NCBI RefSeq assembly: GCF_014843825.1 | Contig: NZ_JHQR01000271.1 | Coordinates: 62,001-126,000 of the forward strand | Source of the DNA: Mesorhizobium silamurunense | Lineage (GTDB): Bacteria; Pseudomonadota; Alphaproteobacteria; Rhizobiales; Rhizobiaceae | DNA length: 64,000 bases | Direction: 5' to 3' | Made by a program: the position numbers and the translations under genes | The notes under the pieces: model-generated | What the model saw: the letters and a program-made list of their open reading frames with translations, nothing else | Told to the model about the DNA's origin: nothing | Database searches by the model: none | Part shown: positions 16,841 through 26,039 of the stretch, piece after piece | Numbering within the stretch: the first letter of the stretch is position 1 | Layout of the letters: every line of letters begins with the position of its first letter

Positions 16841-17578
16841 CTATCCGGCCCGTGCGGCGTTGCGGGCCCGCATATGTTCGAGGATGTGCCGGCCGGAGCC
16901 CTCGACATGGCGGGCAACGAGTTCGGCCGCCTTGTCGGCATCTCCCGCCTTTACGAGCGCGATGAGCTCGCGGTGCTCGCGAATGATCGCGGCACGTCGC
17001 GCGAGGGTGAAATCGAAACGCCGGCTCACGGCTCGCAGCACTTCCCGATGCTTCCACCAAAGCTCGGCGGCATGGCGGTTGTAGTGCCGCTGGTACATCA
17101 CGGTGTGGAAGGCGGTATCCAGCTCACTATGCCTGAATGTGTCGGCAAAGTTGTTCTCTTCGATCAGGCCCTGGATACGTTCGAGTTCGGCGATGTCCTC
17201 GCCGGTGGCCATGTTCACAAACCAGCGCGTCAGGGCCGGCTCGATGAGAACGCCGATCTCGTAGATATCGCGGACAAATTCCTGATCTATAGGCCGGACG
17301 CGCGCGCCCCGGTTGGGGGCAAAGATGACAAAGCCCTCGCCGCGCAACAGCTGCAGGGCCTCGCGCACGGGGTTGGTCGAGGTGCCGTGGCGCCGGGCGA
17401 GATCGGTGACCACAAGGCGTTCGTTGGCGGCGAGCCGCCCCTCAATGATGTCTTCCCTGATCAGTTCGTAAAGCGAGGCGCCTTCGCTGGAAGCCCCTAT
17501 GGGGTCAATTCCCGCAGGTGGTTTGGCTTTAAAATCGGTTGGTTCGGCCAAGGCCCCGCTCCCTGGATTAATACACAC
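16841..17578 (-). CDS. FCD-type GntR transcriptional regulator
   Basis: A 245-residue protein with an N-terminal winged helix (about 38-105; 'NPVREALQLLRGEGFV') and a C-terminal FCD-type all-helical sensor domain (about 115-230) with candidate metal/ligand residues in 'FRHSELDTAFHTVMY' and several later His residues. FCD regulators usually repress their catabolic operons and release DNA when a sugar acid or organic acid binds. It is divergent from the ABC importer operon and upstream of the three enolase-family genes, so it probably controls both. GTG start at 17578 with GGATAGA just before. Confidence 0.88.
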   Translation of the reverse strand: MCINPGSGALAEPTDFKAKPPAGIDPIGASSEGASLYELIREDIIEGRLAANERLVVTDLARRHGTSTNPVREALQLLRGEGFVIFAPNRGARVRPIDQEFVRDIYEIGVLIEPALTRWFVNMATGEDIAELERIQGLIEENNFADTFRHSELDTAFHTVMYQRHYNRHAAELWWKHREVLRAVSRRFDFTLARRAAIIREHRELIALVKAGDADKAAELVARHVEGSGRHILEHMRARNAARAG

Positions 17579-17763
17579 TCTATCCGATTATCATGCAAAG
17601 TTTCGGTAAACAATGTACGATCCAACGCGTTGACAGACAATTCACGATCTGAAAACGTACAATATGGCCGATGGGATACACGAAGCAGATGCCCCGCGGC
17701 CGAACGAGCAAGGACCGCTTGCCTCGGAGCGAAGCGGCGTGGGAGAGAACCTGGAGGATACCT
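17579..17763. promoter_or_regulatory. Divergent control region of GntR regulator and sugar ABC operon
   Basis: These 185 bases lie between the divergent regulator and binding-protein genes. TGTACGATC (about 17610-17620) and the reversed AACGTACAAT (about 17662-17671) share a TGTACG/CGTACA core on opposite strands and are candidate operator half-sites for the adjacent GntR protein. The binding-protein start at 17764 has a clear GGAGG ribosome site 6 bases upstream, which decides between it and an upstream ATG at 17671. Confidence 0.45.
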
Positions 17764-19245
17764 ATGACGAGGATTACACTCGGCGGTGCCGTCCTGCGCG
17801 GCGCTGTCTCCACTGCTTTAGTGGCATCGTTGATGTCGGCACCGGCGCTGGGCGCGCCGCCGGTCGACTTGAGCAAGTGGTCGCCGGAATATGTGCGCTC
17901 GATTGCGGGCACGCAGGATTTTGACACGGCGGGCGATTGCGCCAAGGTCACCCCGCTCGACTACAAGGGGCGACTGACTTTCTGGTACCAGGGCGTATTC
18001 GAGGGCGACCCCGACCTCCTGCGCCAATACTACAAGGATTTCTTCGCAACCTTCCGCAAGACATATCCGAACATCCAGCTCGAGGAACAGGCCCTCACCT
18101 ACAACGACCTCCTCGACAAGTTCCGCACGGCGCTCCTAGGCAATGCAGCGCCGATGGCGGTCCGCCTGCAAATCCTGGGTGGTACCGAGTTCGCCTCGAA
18201 GGGCTATCTGCAGCCGCTCAAGCCCGAGGATGTGGGGTATTCGACCGAGGATTTCTGGCCCGGCGCCCTGAAGGCCGTTACCTGGGACGGCGTGACCTAC
18301 GGCATTCCAACCAATAACGAGACGATGGCTTTCATCTGGAACGCCGACATCTTCAAGCGTGCGGGCCTCGATCCGGACAAGCCTCCGGCAACCTGGGACG
18401 ACGTCGTGAAGTATTCCAAGCAAATCCACGACAAGCTCGGCATTGCCGGTTATGGCCTCGTAGCTCGCAAGAACGCCGGCAATACGCCCTATCGCTTCAT
18501 GCCGCAGCTGTGGGCCTATGGCGGCGGGGTCTTCGACGAAGCCACGGCGAACCCGACCTATAAGCAGATCGAGCTCGACAGCCCGCAGAGCAAGGCCGCG
18601 CTGCAGGCCTCCTACGACATGTATGTTCGGGACAAATCGGTTCCGGTTTCGGCACTCACGAACCAGCAGGCCGATAACCAGCCGCTGTTCCTGGCCGGCC
18701 AGCTCGGCATGATGATCTCGCACCCGTCCGACTACAACGTCATGCTCGACCTGCAGAAGAAGGCGACGGGCACCGACAAGGACAAGGCGCAGACGGTCAT
18801 CGACAACATGCGCTACGGGCTCATTCCGACCGGCCCCGACGGCAAGCGGGCGGTGGTGTTCGGTGGCTCGAACATTCACATCCTGAAGCCCGAATATGTG
18901 GAGGGCGGCAAGGTAGACGAGCCGGCGGCAAAGGCCATCATCTGCATGTGGACGAGTCCCGAATGGTCGCTGAAGATGGCCTATGCCGGATCGAACCCGG
19001 GCAACCTTAACGGCTTCAAGACCAAATGGATGAAGGAGCGTCTGGACAACATAAAGTTCCTCGATGTCACGACTTCGATGCTGCCATACGGCATCCCGTT
19101 CCCAGCCCTGCCGCAGTCTCCCGAGATCATGAACATCATCGTCCCAGACATGCTGCAGAATGCCCTAACCGGAGCGATGACCGTCGACCAGGCAGCGGAC
19201 GATGCCGCCAAGAAAGTAAAAGACCTGATGGGCGGCGGACTCTAG
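17764..19245 (+). CDS. Sugar-type ABC importer, periplasmic binding protein
   Basis: A 493-residue secreted protein. A basic N-terminus and hydrophobic core (about 5-28) ending 'APALGA' give a Sec signal peptide. The body resembles family 1 extracellular solute-binding proteins (CUT1), including 'LLDKFRTALLGNAAP' and 'VTYGIPTNNETMAFIWN'. It captures a carbohydrate or sugar-acid oligomer in the periplasm and delivers it to the two permeases encoded next. First gene of a four-gene importer operon with GntR opposite. The uptake substrate is likely the precursor for the enolase-family dehydratases. Confidence 0.88.
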   Translation: MTRITLGGAVLRGAVSTALVASLMSAPALGAPPVDLSKWSPEYVRSIAGTQDFDTAGDCAKVTPLDYKGRLTFWYQGVFEGDPDLLRQYYKDFFATFRKTYPNIQLEEQALTYNDLLDKFRTALLGNAAPMAVRLQILGGTEFASKGYLQPLKPEDVGYSTEDFWPGALKAVTWDGVTYGIPTNNETMAFIWNADIFKRAGLDPDKPPATWDDVVKYSKQIHDKLGIAGYGLVARKNAGNTPYRFMPQLWAYGGGVFDEATANPTYKQIELDSPQSKAALQASYDMYVRDKSVPVSALTNQQADNQPLFLAGQLGMMISHPSDYNVMLDLQKKATGTDKDKAQTVIDNMRYGLIPTGPDGKRAVVFGGSNIHILKPEYVEGGKVDEPAAKAIICMWTSPEWSLKMAYAGSNPGNLNGFKTKWMKERLDNIKFLDVTTSMLPYGIPFPALPQSPEIMNIIVPDMLQNALTGAMTVDQAADDAAKKVKDLMGGGL

Positions 19246-19321
19246 CCGAAGCCTGACCTGCGATCCGACCGGCTGCGCCGCGAGCGTGGCCGGTTCGCTC
19301 CGAAAAACAAGGCACGCCAAA

Positions 19322-20281
19322 GTGACGATCGCGACCGGCCAGAAAGAGGCTAGGCGAGAATTGCAACCCGGTAGCTCGCGCCTGCTGCGCAATATCTGGG
19401 AGCATCGCGCTGACTACGCGTACGTCCTCCCGGCGATCGTCGTGATGCTGATCGTCATTGCCTATCCAATCTACTACACGATCGAGCTGTCGTTCTTCAA
19501 TACGCCGCCTGGCCTGCAGCTCCGGGACAAGAATTTCATCGGTCTCGATAACTACACGGCCATTCTCACCAGCGAGGTGTTCTGGAAGGTCACCTGGAAC
19601 ACTCTTATCTGGACGCTGGGATCCACTTTCATCTCCTTTGTCCTGGGCTTTGCCACCGCGCTGGCGCTCCATCGCGACTTTATCGGCCGTGGTGTCCTGC
19701 GCGCTATCCTGATCATTCCCTGGGTCATCAGCGCGGTCGCCGCCTCCTATATCTGGAAGTGGATCTACCATTCGGATTTTGGGATCATCGGCGCGGTGCT
19801 GGTCGAACTCGGATTGGCCGACCGACCGCCGAACTTCATCGACAGCGTCGGCACGGTGCTGCCCTCCCTGATCGTCGTCAATATCTGGCGTGAGTTTCCG
19901 TTCGCCATGATCATGATGATGGCCGGCCTGCAGACAGTCCCCGACCAGTTGCTGCGCGCCGCAAAAGTCGACGGAGCCAATGCATGGCAGCGCTTCTGGC
20001 ACGTAACTTTCCCGCACTTGAGAAATGTCTCGACGGTGACGATCCTGCTGCTGGCAGTGGCCAACTTCAATTCCTTCATCATCCCCTGGATCATGACCGG
20101 CGGCGGCCCGTCGAACGCATCGCATATCTGGATCACCCACATTTATGAGCTTGCCTTCGGCCGCCAGCGCTGGGGCGTGGCATCGGCCTATTCGGTGCTT
20201 CTGTTCCTCATCCTGATGACGCTCGGCTACTTCTACGTCCGTGCGCTCGGCGGCAACGAGAGGAAGGATGGGAGCGCATGA
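19322..20281 (+). CDS. Sugar-type ABC importer, permease 1
   Basis: A 319-residue inner-membrane permease of the MalF/UgpA type with six main hydrophobic segments starting near 'YAYVLPAIVVMLIVIAY'. The coupling loop 'LRAAKVDGANAWQRFWHVTFP' (core EAA-like 'AAKVDGANAWQRF') contacts the ATPase. A GTG start at 19322 with AAGG upstream is preferred over GTG 19286, whose extra residues are not family-like. The stop overlaps the ATG of permease 2 by four bases (ATGA). Confidence 0.85.
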   Translation: MTIATGQKEARRELQPGSSRLLRNIWEHRADYAYVLPAIVVMLIVIAYPIYYTIELSFFNTPPGLQLRDKNFIGLDNYTAILTSEVFWKVTWNTLIWTLGSTFISFVLGFATALALHRDFIGRGVLRAILIIPWVISAVAASYIWKWIYHSDFGIIGAVLVELGLADRPPNFIDSVGTVLPSLIVVNIWREFPFAMIMMMAGLQTVPDQLLRAAKVDGANAWQRFWHVTFPHLRNVSTVTILLLAVANFNSFIIPWIMTGGGPSNASHIWITHIYELAFGRQRWGVASAYSVLLFLILMTLGYFYVRALGGNERKDGSA

Positions 20282-21168
20282 GCACGATTGCCGAGACAGC
20301 CCCTCGGGACCAGACCAGTCGCCGCATGCGCGTCGACGGATGGCGGTGGGGCGGGCGCGTCTTCCTGGTGTTCATGCTGCTTTACACCGCGTTGCCGATG
20401 ATCTGGATGCTGCTCACCTCGATCAAGTCCGGCTTCGCGGCGATGCAATTCCCGCCGCAATGGTGGCCCGATCAGCCTACCCTTGCCAGTTACCAGAAGC
20501 TGCTCGATCCGCAGAACAGCGTCGGCCAGGACTTCCTCCGCTTCTTCTGGAACAGCCTTTTCGTTTCCACCGCCACGACGGTCCTTTCGGTGATCGTGGC
20601 GGTCCCCGCGGCCTACGCTTTTTCGCGCTTCACCTTCCCGGGCCGGAACTTCCTGTTCTTCGCCGTATTGCTGCGCAACATGTTCCCGGCGGTGATCTTT
20701 CTCGTGCCGCTCTTCATCCTGATGCGCGCGATCGGGCTGGTTAACACGCATGGGTCGCTTGTGCTCACCTACCTCACTTTTGGACTGCCGCTGGCGATCT
20801 GGCTGCTCAAGGGCTTCTACGACAACATCCCGATCCAGCTCGAGCAGGCGGCGCGCATCGACGGAGCGACGCGGTTTCAGGCCTTCATCTTGATCGTGAT
20901 GCCGCTCTCTGCGCCGGGAATCATCGCCACCGCCATCTATTCCTTCATCGGCGCGTGGAACGAGTACATCTACGCCTACACCTTCCTCTCCAAGAACGAG
21001 CAGTTGACCCTGCCGGTCGGCATCCAGCGCTTCTTCTCGGAAAATACCACGGACTTTCCAGGCCTGATGGCGGCCAGCTTTATGATGAGCGTGCCCGTCG
21101 TGGTCCTCTTCCTCGTCCTGCAACGATACTTCGTACGCGCCCTTACAGAAGGCGCGGTCAAGCACTAG
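20278..21168 (+). CDS. Sugar-type ABC importer, permease 2
   Basis: A 296-residue inner-membrane permease of the MalG/UgpE type with six hydrophobic segments and the EAA-like loop '[15 protein letters not shown]'. It pairs with permease 1 to form the channel of a CUT1 importer. Start overlaps the preceding stop (ATGA) and the ATPase gene follows 10 bases after the stop, so expression should be coupled. Confidence 0.88.
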   Translation: MSTIAETAPRDQTSRRMRVDGWRWGGRVFLVFMLLYTALPMIWMLLTSIKSGFAAMQFPPQWWPDQPTLASYQKLLDPQNSVGQDFLRFFWNSLFVSTATTVLSVIVAVPAAYAFSRFTFPGRNFLFFAVLLRNMFPAVIFLVPLFILMRAIGLVNTHGSLVLTYLTFGLPLAIWLLKGFYDNIPIQLEQAARIDGATRFQAFILIVMPLSAPGIIATAIYSFIGAWNEYIYAYTFLSKNEQLTLPVGIQRFFSENTTDFPGLMAASFMMSVPVVVLFLVLQRYFVRALTEGAVKH

Positions 21169-21178
21169 GGAGTTGCCG

Positions 21179-22276
21179 ATGGCCCACGTGGTCCTCAAAG
21201 ATCTCGTCAAGACCTACGGCGGTTTCAAAGCCGTCAACGAGGTTTCACTGACGGTCAATGACGGCGAGTTCGTTGCGCTCGTCGGCCCTTCGGGGTGCGG
21301 CAAGACAACCACGCTCAATCTCGTCGCGGGCCTGACCTCAGTCACATCGGGCGACATATTCATAGGCGACCGGGTGGTCAACGACCTCGACCCCAAGGAC
21401 CGGGACATCGCAATGGTGTTCCAGAACTACGCGCTCTATCCGCAAAAGTCGGTCTATATGAACCTCGCCTTCCCGCTGCAGATGCGCAAGCTGCCCAAGA
21501 ACGAGATCGACAAGAAGGTCAGGGAAGCGGCGCGAGTGCTCGACATGACCCAGCTGCTCGAGCGCAAGCCGCGCGAACTTTCGGGCGGTCAACAGCAGCG
21601 CGTGGCCCTCGGCCGCGCCCTCGTTCGAGATCCGGCGGTGTTCCTGATGGACGAACCGCTCTCCAATCTCGACGCAAAGCTGCGCGTGCAGATGCGATCC
21701 GAAATCAAGCGGTTCCATCAGGATTTGAAGGCAACGATCATCTATGTGACGCACGACCAGCTCGAGGCCGTGACCATGGCGGACAGGATGGCCGTGATGA
21801 ACGGCGGCTTCCTGCAGCAATACGATTCGCCGGCGCAAGTTTTCGCCCATCCGGTAAACATGTTCGTCGCGAGCTTCGTCGGCAGCCCGGCGATGAGTCT
21901 TATTCCGCTGGAGGCATCGACGGCAAACGGCGACACCGTTCTGACGAGCGCGGAAGGCTGGAGCCTCGCGCTGTCGCAACCCAACGCGCGCAAGGTGCAG
22001 GGGGCGACCACCAGGAAGGTCGTCCTCGGTGCGCGACATTCGACGATCAAGCTGCACAAGAGCGCGGTGCCCGGCTCCATTCCGGCCAAGGCCTATACGG
22101 TGGAACCGACCGGAGACGTCACCTTTGTGCAGGCGTTCCTCTTCGGCGCCATCGTCAACATCAGCGTGTCTCCCAACATCGCCGTCACACCCGACGAGCA
22201 GATCTGGCTCGAGTTCGACCAGGAGCGCATGCACCTGTTCGACGGCGAAACTGAAATGGCCCTCAGGGCCAACTGA
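21179..22276 (+). CDS. Sugar-type ABC importer, ATPase (MsmX/UgpC type)
   Basis: A 365-residue ATP-binding subunit. Walker A 'GPSGCGKTT' near residue 38, Q-loop 'FQNYALYP', signature '[15 protein letters not shown]', Walker B '[12 protein letters not shown]' and H-loop '[12 protein letters not shown]' are all intact. The C-terminal third is the usual regulatory beta domain (from about residue 235). ATG 21179 is chosen over TTG 21173 because AGGGAG lies 6 bases upstream. It powers the import of the CUT1 system encoded just upstream. Confidence 0.9.
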   Translation: MAHVVLKDLVKTYGGFKAVNEVSLTVNDGEFVALVGPSGCGKTTTLNLVAGLTSVTSGDIFIGDRVVNDLDPKDRDIAMVFQNYALYPQKSVYMNLAFPLQMRKLPKNEIDKKVREAARVLDMTQLLERKPRELSGGQQQRVALGRALVRDPAVFLMDEPLSNLDAKLRVQMRSEIKRFHQDLKATIIYVTHDQLEAVTMADRMAVMNGGFLQQYDSPAQVFAHPVNMFVASFVGSPAMSLIPLEASTANGDTVLTSAEGWSLALSQPNARKVQGATTRKVVLGARHSTIKLHKSAVPGSIPAKAYTVEPTGDVTFVQAFLFGAIVNISVSPNIAVTPDEQIWLEFDQERMHLFDGETEMALRAN

Positions 22277-22307
22277 CGCCGGCGGACGCGTGTGGAACGT
22301 GGCTTGA

Positions 22308-23471
22308 ATGATAACGAAGCTTAAGATCACCGCGATAAAGCCCTATCCGGTGTGGGTGGGAATTCGCAATCAGATGCTCGTCAAGGTCGAGACCGACCAA
22401 GGCATCTTCGGCTGGGGCGAGAGCGGCTTGAGCGGTCGCGAGAAGGCCGTGGCCGGCGCGATCGAGCACTATCGCGAGTTTCTCATCGGCCGCGACCCGA
22501 TGCAGATAGGCCGGATCTGGCAAGAAGTTTATCGCAGCCAGTACTTCGAAGGCGGGCGCGTTCTGCAGGCGGCGATCTCCGCCATCGACATTGCCCTTCA
22601 CGACATCAAGGGCAAGGCGCTGGGGGTGCCGGTCTACGAGCTGCTGGGCGGCAAACAGCGCGCCCGCATCCCCACCTTCGCCTCGACCGGAGACGAGGCC
22701 GAGGGCGATGTTGCCATCGAACGAGCCCGCGAACTGCGCGCACAGGGATGGCAGGCGATCCGCTTCTTCCCCGTCGGGCAAAGCAGCAGGGACATCTTCG
22801 AGCCGCGCGAGTCGATAGGCGTTACCGCGGGTATGCTGAACAAGGCGCGCGAGGCGCTTGGCGACGACGTCGTCCTCGGCATCGACTATCACCATCGGCT
22901 GTCGGTGGCCGAGGCGGCGAGCTTTTGCAACAAGCTCGACCGCGGCGTGCTTGATTTCCTAGAGGAGCCCATTCGGGACGAGACACCGGAGGCCTACGAA
23001 TCCCTGCGTACGATGACCGACATCCCGTTCGCCATCGGCGAGGAATTCGCCAGCAAGTGGCAGTTCCTGCCCTACATCGAGCGCGGCATCCATCAGTTCA
23101 ACCGGCTTGACGTCTGCAATGTCGGCGGGCTCACCGAGGCGATGAAGGTCGCTGGCTGGAGCGAGGCGCATTATGTGGACCTGATGCCGCACAATCCCCT
23201 TGGTCCGGTGTGCACGGCCGCGACCATGCATCTCGCCGCGGCGGTGCCGAACTTCGCGTGGCTCGAGACCAGGGCGCCCGAAATGAAGCTGGGCTTCGAC
23301 AATTCCGAGTTCTTCCCGGTACAACCCCGGCTCGACGGCGCCGACTATCCGGTCAGCGACCTGCCGGGACTGGGCGTCGAGATCAACGAGGCGGCGATCC
23401 AGGCGCAGAGTTTCCGCTTCTGGGAAGCGCCTCACCTCAAGCGCCGCGATGGTTCTGTTACGAACTGGTAG
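22308..23471 (+). CDS. Mandelate racemase/MLE-family enzyme 4 (galactonate dehydratase-like)
   Basis: A 387-residue enolase-superfamily protein resembling galactonate/gluconate dehydratases. Metal ligands are Asp in 'LGIDYHHR', Glu in 'FLEEPIRD' and Glu in 'AIGEEFAS'; the catalytic His candidate is in 'DLMPHNPLGP'. On the second barrel strand the usual KxK/KxD is replaced by 'AIRFFPV', with Arg, so the base chemistry may be limited to His. It lies just after the ABC importer and before the RraA-like gene in one apparent operon, which fits uptake, dehydration and aldol cleavage in order. Confidence 0.85.
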   Translation: MITKLKITAIKPYPVWVGIRNQMLVKVETDQGIFGWGESGLSGREKAVAGAIEHYREFLIGRDPMQIGRIWQEVYRSQYFEGGRVLQAAISAIDIALHDIKGKALGVPVYELLGGKQRARIPTFASTGDEAEGDVAIERARELRAQGWQAIRFFPVGQSSRDIFEPRESIGVTAGMLNKAREALGDDVVLGIDYHHRLSVAEAASFCNKLDRGVLDFLEEPIRDETPEAYESLRTMTDIPFAIGEEFASKWQFLPYIERGIHQFNRLDVCNVGGLTEAMKVAGWSEAHYVDLMPHNPLGPVCTAATMHLAAAVPNFAWLETRAPEMKLGFDNSEFFPVQPRLDGADYPVSDLPGLGVEINEAAIQAQSFRFWEAPHLKRRDGSVTNW

Positions 23472-23491
23472 TTCAATTTCAGGAGTCCACA

Positions 23492-24226
23492 ATGACGCAC
23501 ACTCCCGACATCACCCGGCCGCCCAGAGACCTGATCGACGCGCTAAGGGAGATCGGCGCCGCGACGGTTGCCGGCACCCTTGGCCACATGGGTTTCCGCA
23601 ATCCGCACATGGTCGGTCCGGTGGCGCAGAACCACGGGAAGTCGATCGTCGGGCCGGCGCTGACGCTGCAGTTCCTGCCGCAGCGGCCGGACCTCTTCAC
23701 CGAGGGAGAATATGCCGATCCGGAAACGCAACTGCACCGGCACGTGCTCTATCACGCGCGGGAGGGCGACGTGGTCGTGGTCGACGCGCGCGGCGACATG
23801 AGCTCGGGCGTCTTCGGCGATATGATGTCGACGTATTTCGAGGGCAGAGGCGGCGCGGGCATCGTCATCGATGGCTGCATGCGCGACAGGCCCAATGTCG
23901 AGAAGCTCGATCTGCCGCTATGGCTGCGCGGCTGGACGCCCAACTATCATGTTCAGACCAGCATCTATCCAAACGCCGTCAACGTTCCGATTGCCTGCGG
24001 CGGTGTCACGGTGATCCCCGGCGACATCATCGTCGCCGACGATGACGGGGTGGTGGTGGTTCCAGTCGCAATGGCCCCGAAGGTAATCGAAGAAGCGAAA
24101 AAGCATCACGATTGGGAAGAGTTCTCGCGAGAGAAGCTCATGCAGGGCGCGCCGTTACAACGCTACTATCCGCTGCATGACGATGCCCGCGGGGAATACG
24201 AGGAGTGGCGCAAAGCAAACCGCTAA
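23492..24226 (+). CDS. RraA/HMG-aldolase family protein
   Basis: A 244-residue protein of the RraA/4-hydroxy-4-methyl-2-oxoglutarate aldolase family. Motifs are 'ATVAGTLGHMGF', 'VVDARGDMSSGVFGD' and 'GIVIDGCMRDRP', the last with the substrate-binding Arg-Asp region. Catabolic members cleave 4-carboxy-4-hydroxy-2-oxo acids to pyruvate or related products, which would suit the product of a sugar-acid dehydratase. ATG 23492 has AGGAG 7 bases upstream; the frame extends upstream but overlaps the dehydratase. Regulatory RraA is shorter, so an enzymatic role is more likely (inference). Confidence 0.82.
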   Translation: MTHTPDITRPPRDLIDALREIGAATVAGTLGHMGFRNPHMVGPVAQNHGKSIVGPALTLQFLPQRPDLFTEGEYADPETQLHRHVLYHAREGDVVVVDARGDMSSGVFGDMMSTYFEGRGGAGIVIDGCMRDRPNVEKLDLPLWLRGWTPNYHVQTSIYPNAVNVPIACGGVTVIPGDIIVADDDGVVVVPVAMAPKVIEEAKKHHDWEEFSREKLMQGAPLQRYYPLHDDARGEYEEWRKANR

Positions 24227-24459
24227 CCCAAGTTAGCGGATTGATTACCTTGCAGCGGGCGGCAGCTCTTCTGGCGGTATCGCCGGGAGTCGGATTTTCG
24301 CCGTCGAACGTCCGCTTTCCGGTCTGGCAGTCGGGATCAGGCGCAGAGCTGCCGGTCAACGCCTGCAACCCGACCAGGTATTTACGCTTTGTACCTGGAG
24401 CGGCGCGGCTTCAACCAGAACCGGAGACCCGCTCCAAGACCTCCACTTCCTGCTCTGGA
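24227..24459. other. Convergent intergenic gap with weak hairpin
   Basis: The gap separates the rightward RraA-like gene from the leftward PfpI-like gene. A 7-base inverted repeat CCAGGTA (24374-24380) / TACCTGG (24392-24398) might form a weak shared terminator. No gene was found. Confidence 0.35.
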
Positions 24460-25053
24460 CTAGCCGTGCCGGATTTCCGTGCCGAGCACCTTCAGGCATT
24501 CCCGGATGAAGGCTGCAAGAGCGGTCCAGCCTTTGGCCGAAACCATTGTGCCGTCGACATATGCCTCAGTTGGCGACAGGTCGATGTAGGTGCCGCCGGC
24601 GAGCGTCACTTCCGGCTCGCAGGCCGCCAGCGCACCGACCTTTTTTCCGCGGACGACGCCGTCGACCGCGATCAGGATCTGCACGCCGTGGCAGATCGTG
24701 AAGATCGGCTTCCGGGTTTCGTGGAAATGGCGCACCATCGCCTGAACGCGCTTGTCGGTGCGGATGTACTCCGGTCCGCGCCCGCCGGCGCAATAGACGG
24801 CGTCGTACTGATCGAGCTGCTTCTCCGCGTCGGAGAACGTCTTATTGATCAACGCGTAATGACCGAGCTTCTCGGTGTAGGTCTGGTCGCCCTCGAAGTC
24901 GTGGAGCGAGGTCTTGATCAGGTCGCCGGCATTCTTGTCGGGGCAAACGACGTGGACGGTGTGGCCGACTGCCTCCATCGCCTGTTGGTATACGAAGATC
25001 TCGTATTCCTCGGTGAACTCACCGGTCAGCATCAGTATCTTCTTGGCTGGCAT
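24460..25053 (-). CDS. DJ-1/PfpI family protein
   Basis: A 197-residue flavodoxin-like fold protein. It has the acidic 'LTGEFTEEYE' near residue 12, 'YCAGGRGPEYI' and the nucleophile elbow 'TICHGVQIL' with the conserved Cys followed by His. Members act as glyoxalases, deglycases, chaperones or proteases, and this subgroup often lies in catabolic clusters. It is in the same direction as and just downstream of the second GntR regulator (68-base gap), so they may be cotranscribed. Confidence 0.85.
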   Translation of the reverse strand: MPAKKILMLTGEFTEEYEIFVYQQAMEAVGHTVHVVCPDKNAGDLIKTSLHDFEGDQTYTEKLGHYALINKTFSDAEKQLDQYDAVYCAGGRGPEYIRTDKRVQAMVRHFHETRKPIFTICHGVQILIAVDGVVRGKKVGALAACEPEVTLAGGTYIDLSPTEAYVDGTMVSAKGWTALAAFIRECLKVLGTEIRHG

Positions 25054-25121
25054 GACTTATCCTTTCGATTTTGGAGATGCCAAGGCGCGGGCGCGCCTTG
25101 GCTGTCGCAAGTTGGGAGCCG

Positions 25122-25817
25122 TTACTCGAAGGCGGGCAGGAGCCGGTCCCGCGAATTCTCGATGTGCGCGCGCATCGCCTTCTCGGCGGCGTCCGCATCG
25201 CCCGCCGCGAAAGCAGCGAGAATTGCCTCGTGCTCATCCAAGGCTTCTTCGGTGACGCGCGAATGGTACATCAGGCGGAAGATGTGGAAGTGGGTATGCT
25301 GGTGGTTCAGCGTCTCGCGGATGAGCTCGTTCTGCGCGAACTCCATGATCTTGTCGTGAAAGATCGCGTCCTGCCGTGCGAAATTGGCATAGCGCAGGCG
25401 CTCATCCTTCCCCACTCGCCGCGCCATGACGCCGGCCGCTTCCCGCAGGGCTGCAAGACGCTCCTCATCCAGCGCTGCCGTAGCCTTGGCCGCAGCGGCG
25501 GGTTCCAACAGAAGGCGCAACTCGTAGAGTTCGTCGAACCGGCGCCGGGTGATCTGCGGGGCGGCGCGATAGCCGATCAGATGGGTCTTCACCACCAGCC
25601 CCTCGCCTTCCAGCCTGCCGAGGGCTTCGCGGATAGGCGTGTGAGAGACGTTGAACTCCCTGACCAGATTATCGACGGTGATCCGCGACCCCGGGGGGAT
25701 CCTCAGCGACATCAACTGCGCGAAGATCGCTTCATAGACATCCCCGGCGAGACTGGCTCGCTGGATGCGGCCGCTTGGGCGGGCTTCGTTATCGACGGTC
25801 AGATCGGGGTCTTGCAT
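25122..25817 (-). CDS. FCD-type GntR transcriptional regulator 2
   Basis: A 231-residue protein: winged helix ('FNVSHTPIREALGRLEGEG', about 28-90) and FCD ligand-binding domain with 'ARQDAIFHDKIMEFAQN' and 'MYHSRVTEEALDEHEAIL' (His-rich metal site pattern). ATG 25817 is preferred over the longer frame because the region beyond is operator-like, and GAGG is 10 bases upstream. Divergent from the alcohol and aldehyde dehydrogenase genes, which it probably represses. Confidence 0.85.
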   Translation of the reverse strand: MQDPDLTVDNEARPSGRIQRASLAGDVYEAIFAQLMSLRIPPGSRITVDNLVREFNVSHTPIREALGRLEGEGLVVKTHLIGYRAAPQITRRRFDELYELRLLLEPAAAAKATAALDEERLAALREAAGVMARRVGKDERLRYANFARQDAIFHDKIMEFAQNELIRETLNHQHTHFHIFRLMYHSRVTEEALDEHEAILAAFAAGDADAAEKAMRAHIENSRDRLLPAFE

Positions 25818-25876
25818 CGCTTTTGCCTCTTGACAGGAGCAAGCCCTAACATGATGCTCTGGCCAATTCAATACTA

Positions 25877-25902
25877 TATCCTATACGATTTTATAGAGGA
25901 TA
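25877..25902. promoter_or_regulatory. Probable GntR operator
   Basis: An AT-rich inverted repeat lies between the divergent regulator and alcohol dehydrogenase genes. CTATA (25881-25885) pairs with TATAG (25892-25896) around CGATTT, flanked by TATCC (25877) and GGATA (25898-25902). Symmetry, position and AT content fit an FCD-regulator binding site. Confidence 0.5.
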
Positions 25903-26039
25903 CGAACGATGGGCTAGGAAGCCTTTATTGCATTACGGTTCGGACCGGCACGAAAGCTGAGCCAGGGAACTCGTTTAGGCCAGGCTCGGCGGCGGACGCG
26001 GCACTTAGCCAATCAATCTGTTTTGAAAGATCTCAGTCC

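Noticed and set aside
18136-18879. 247-residue leftward frame inside the binding-protein gene
   Set aside because: Antisense shadow of the well-supported solute-binding protein.
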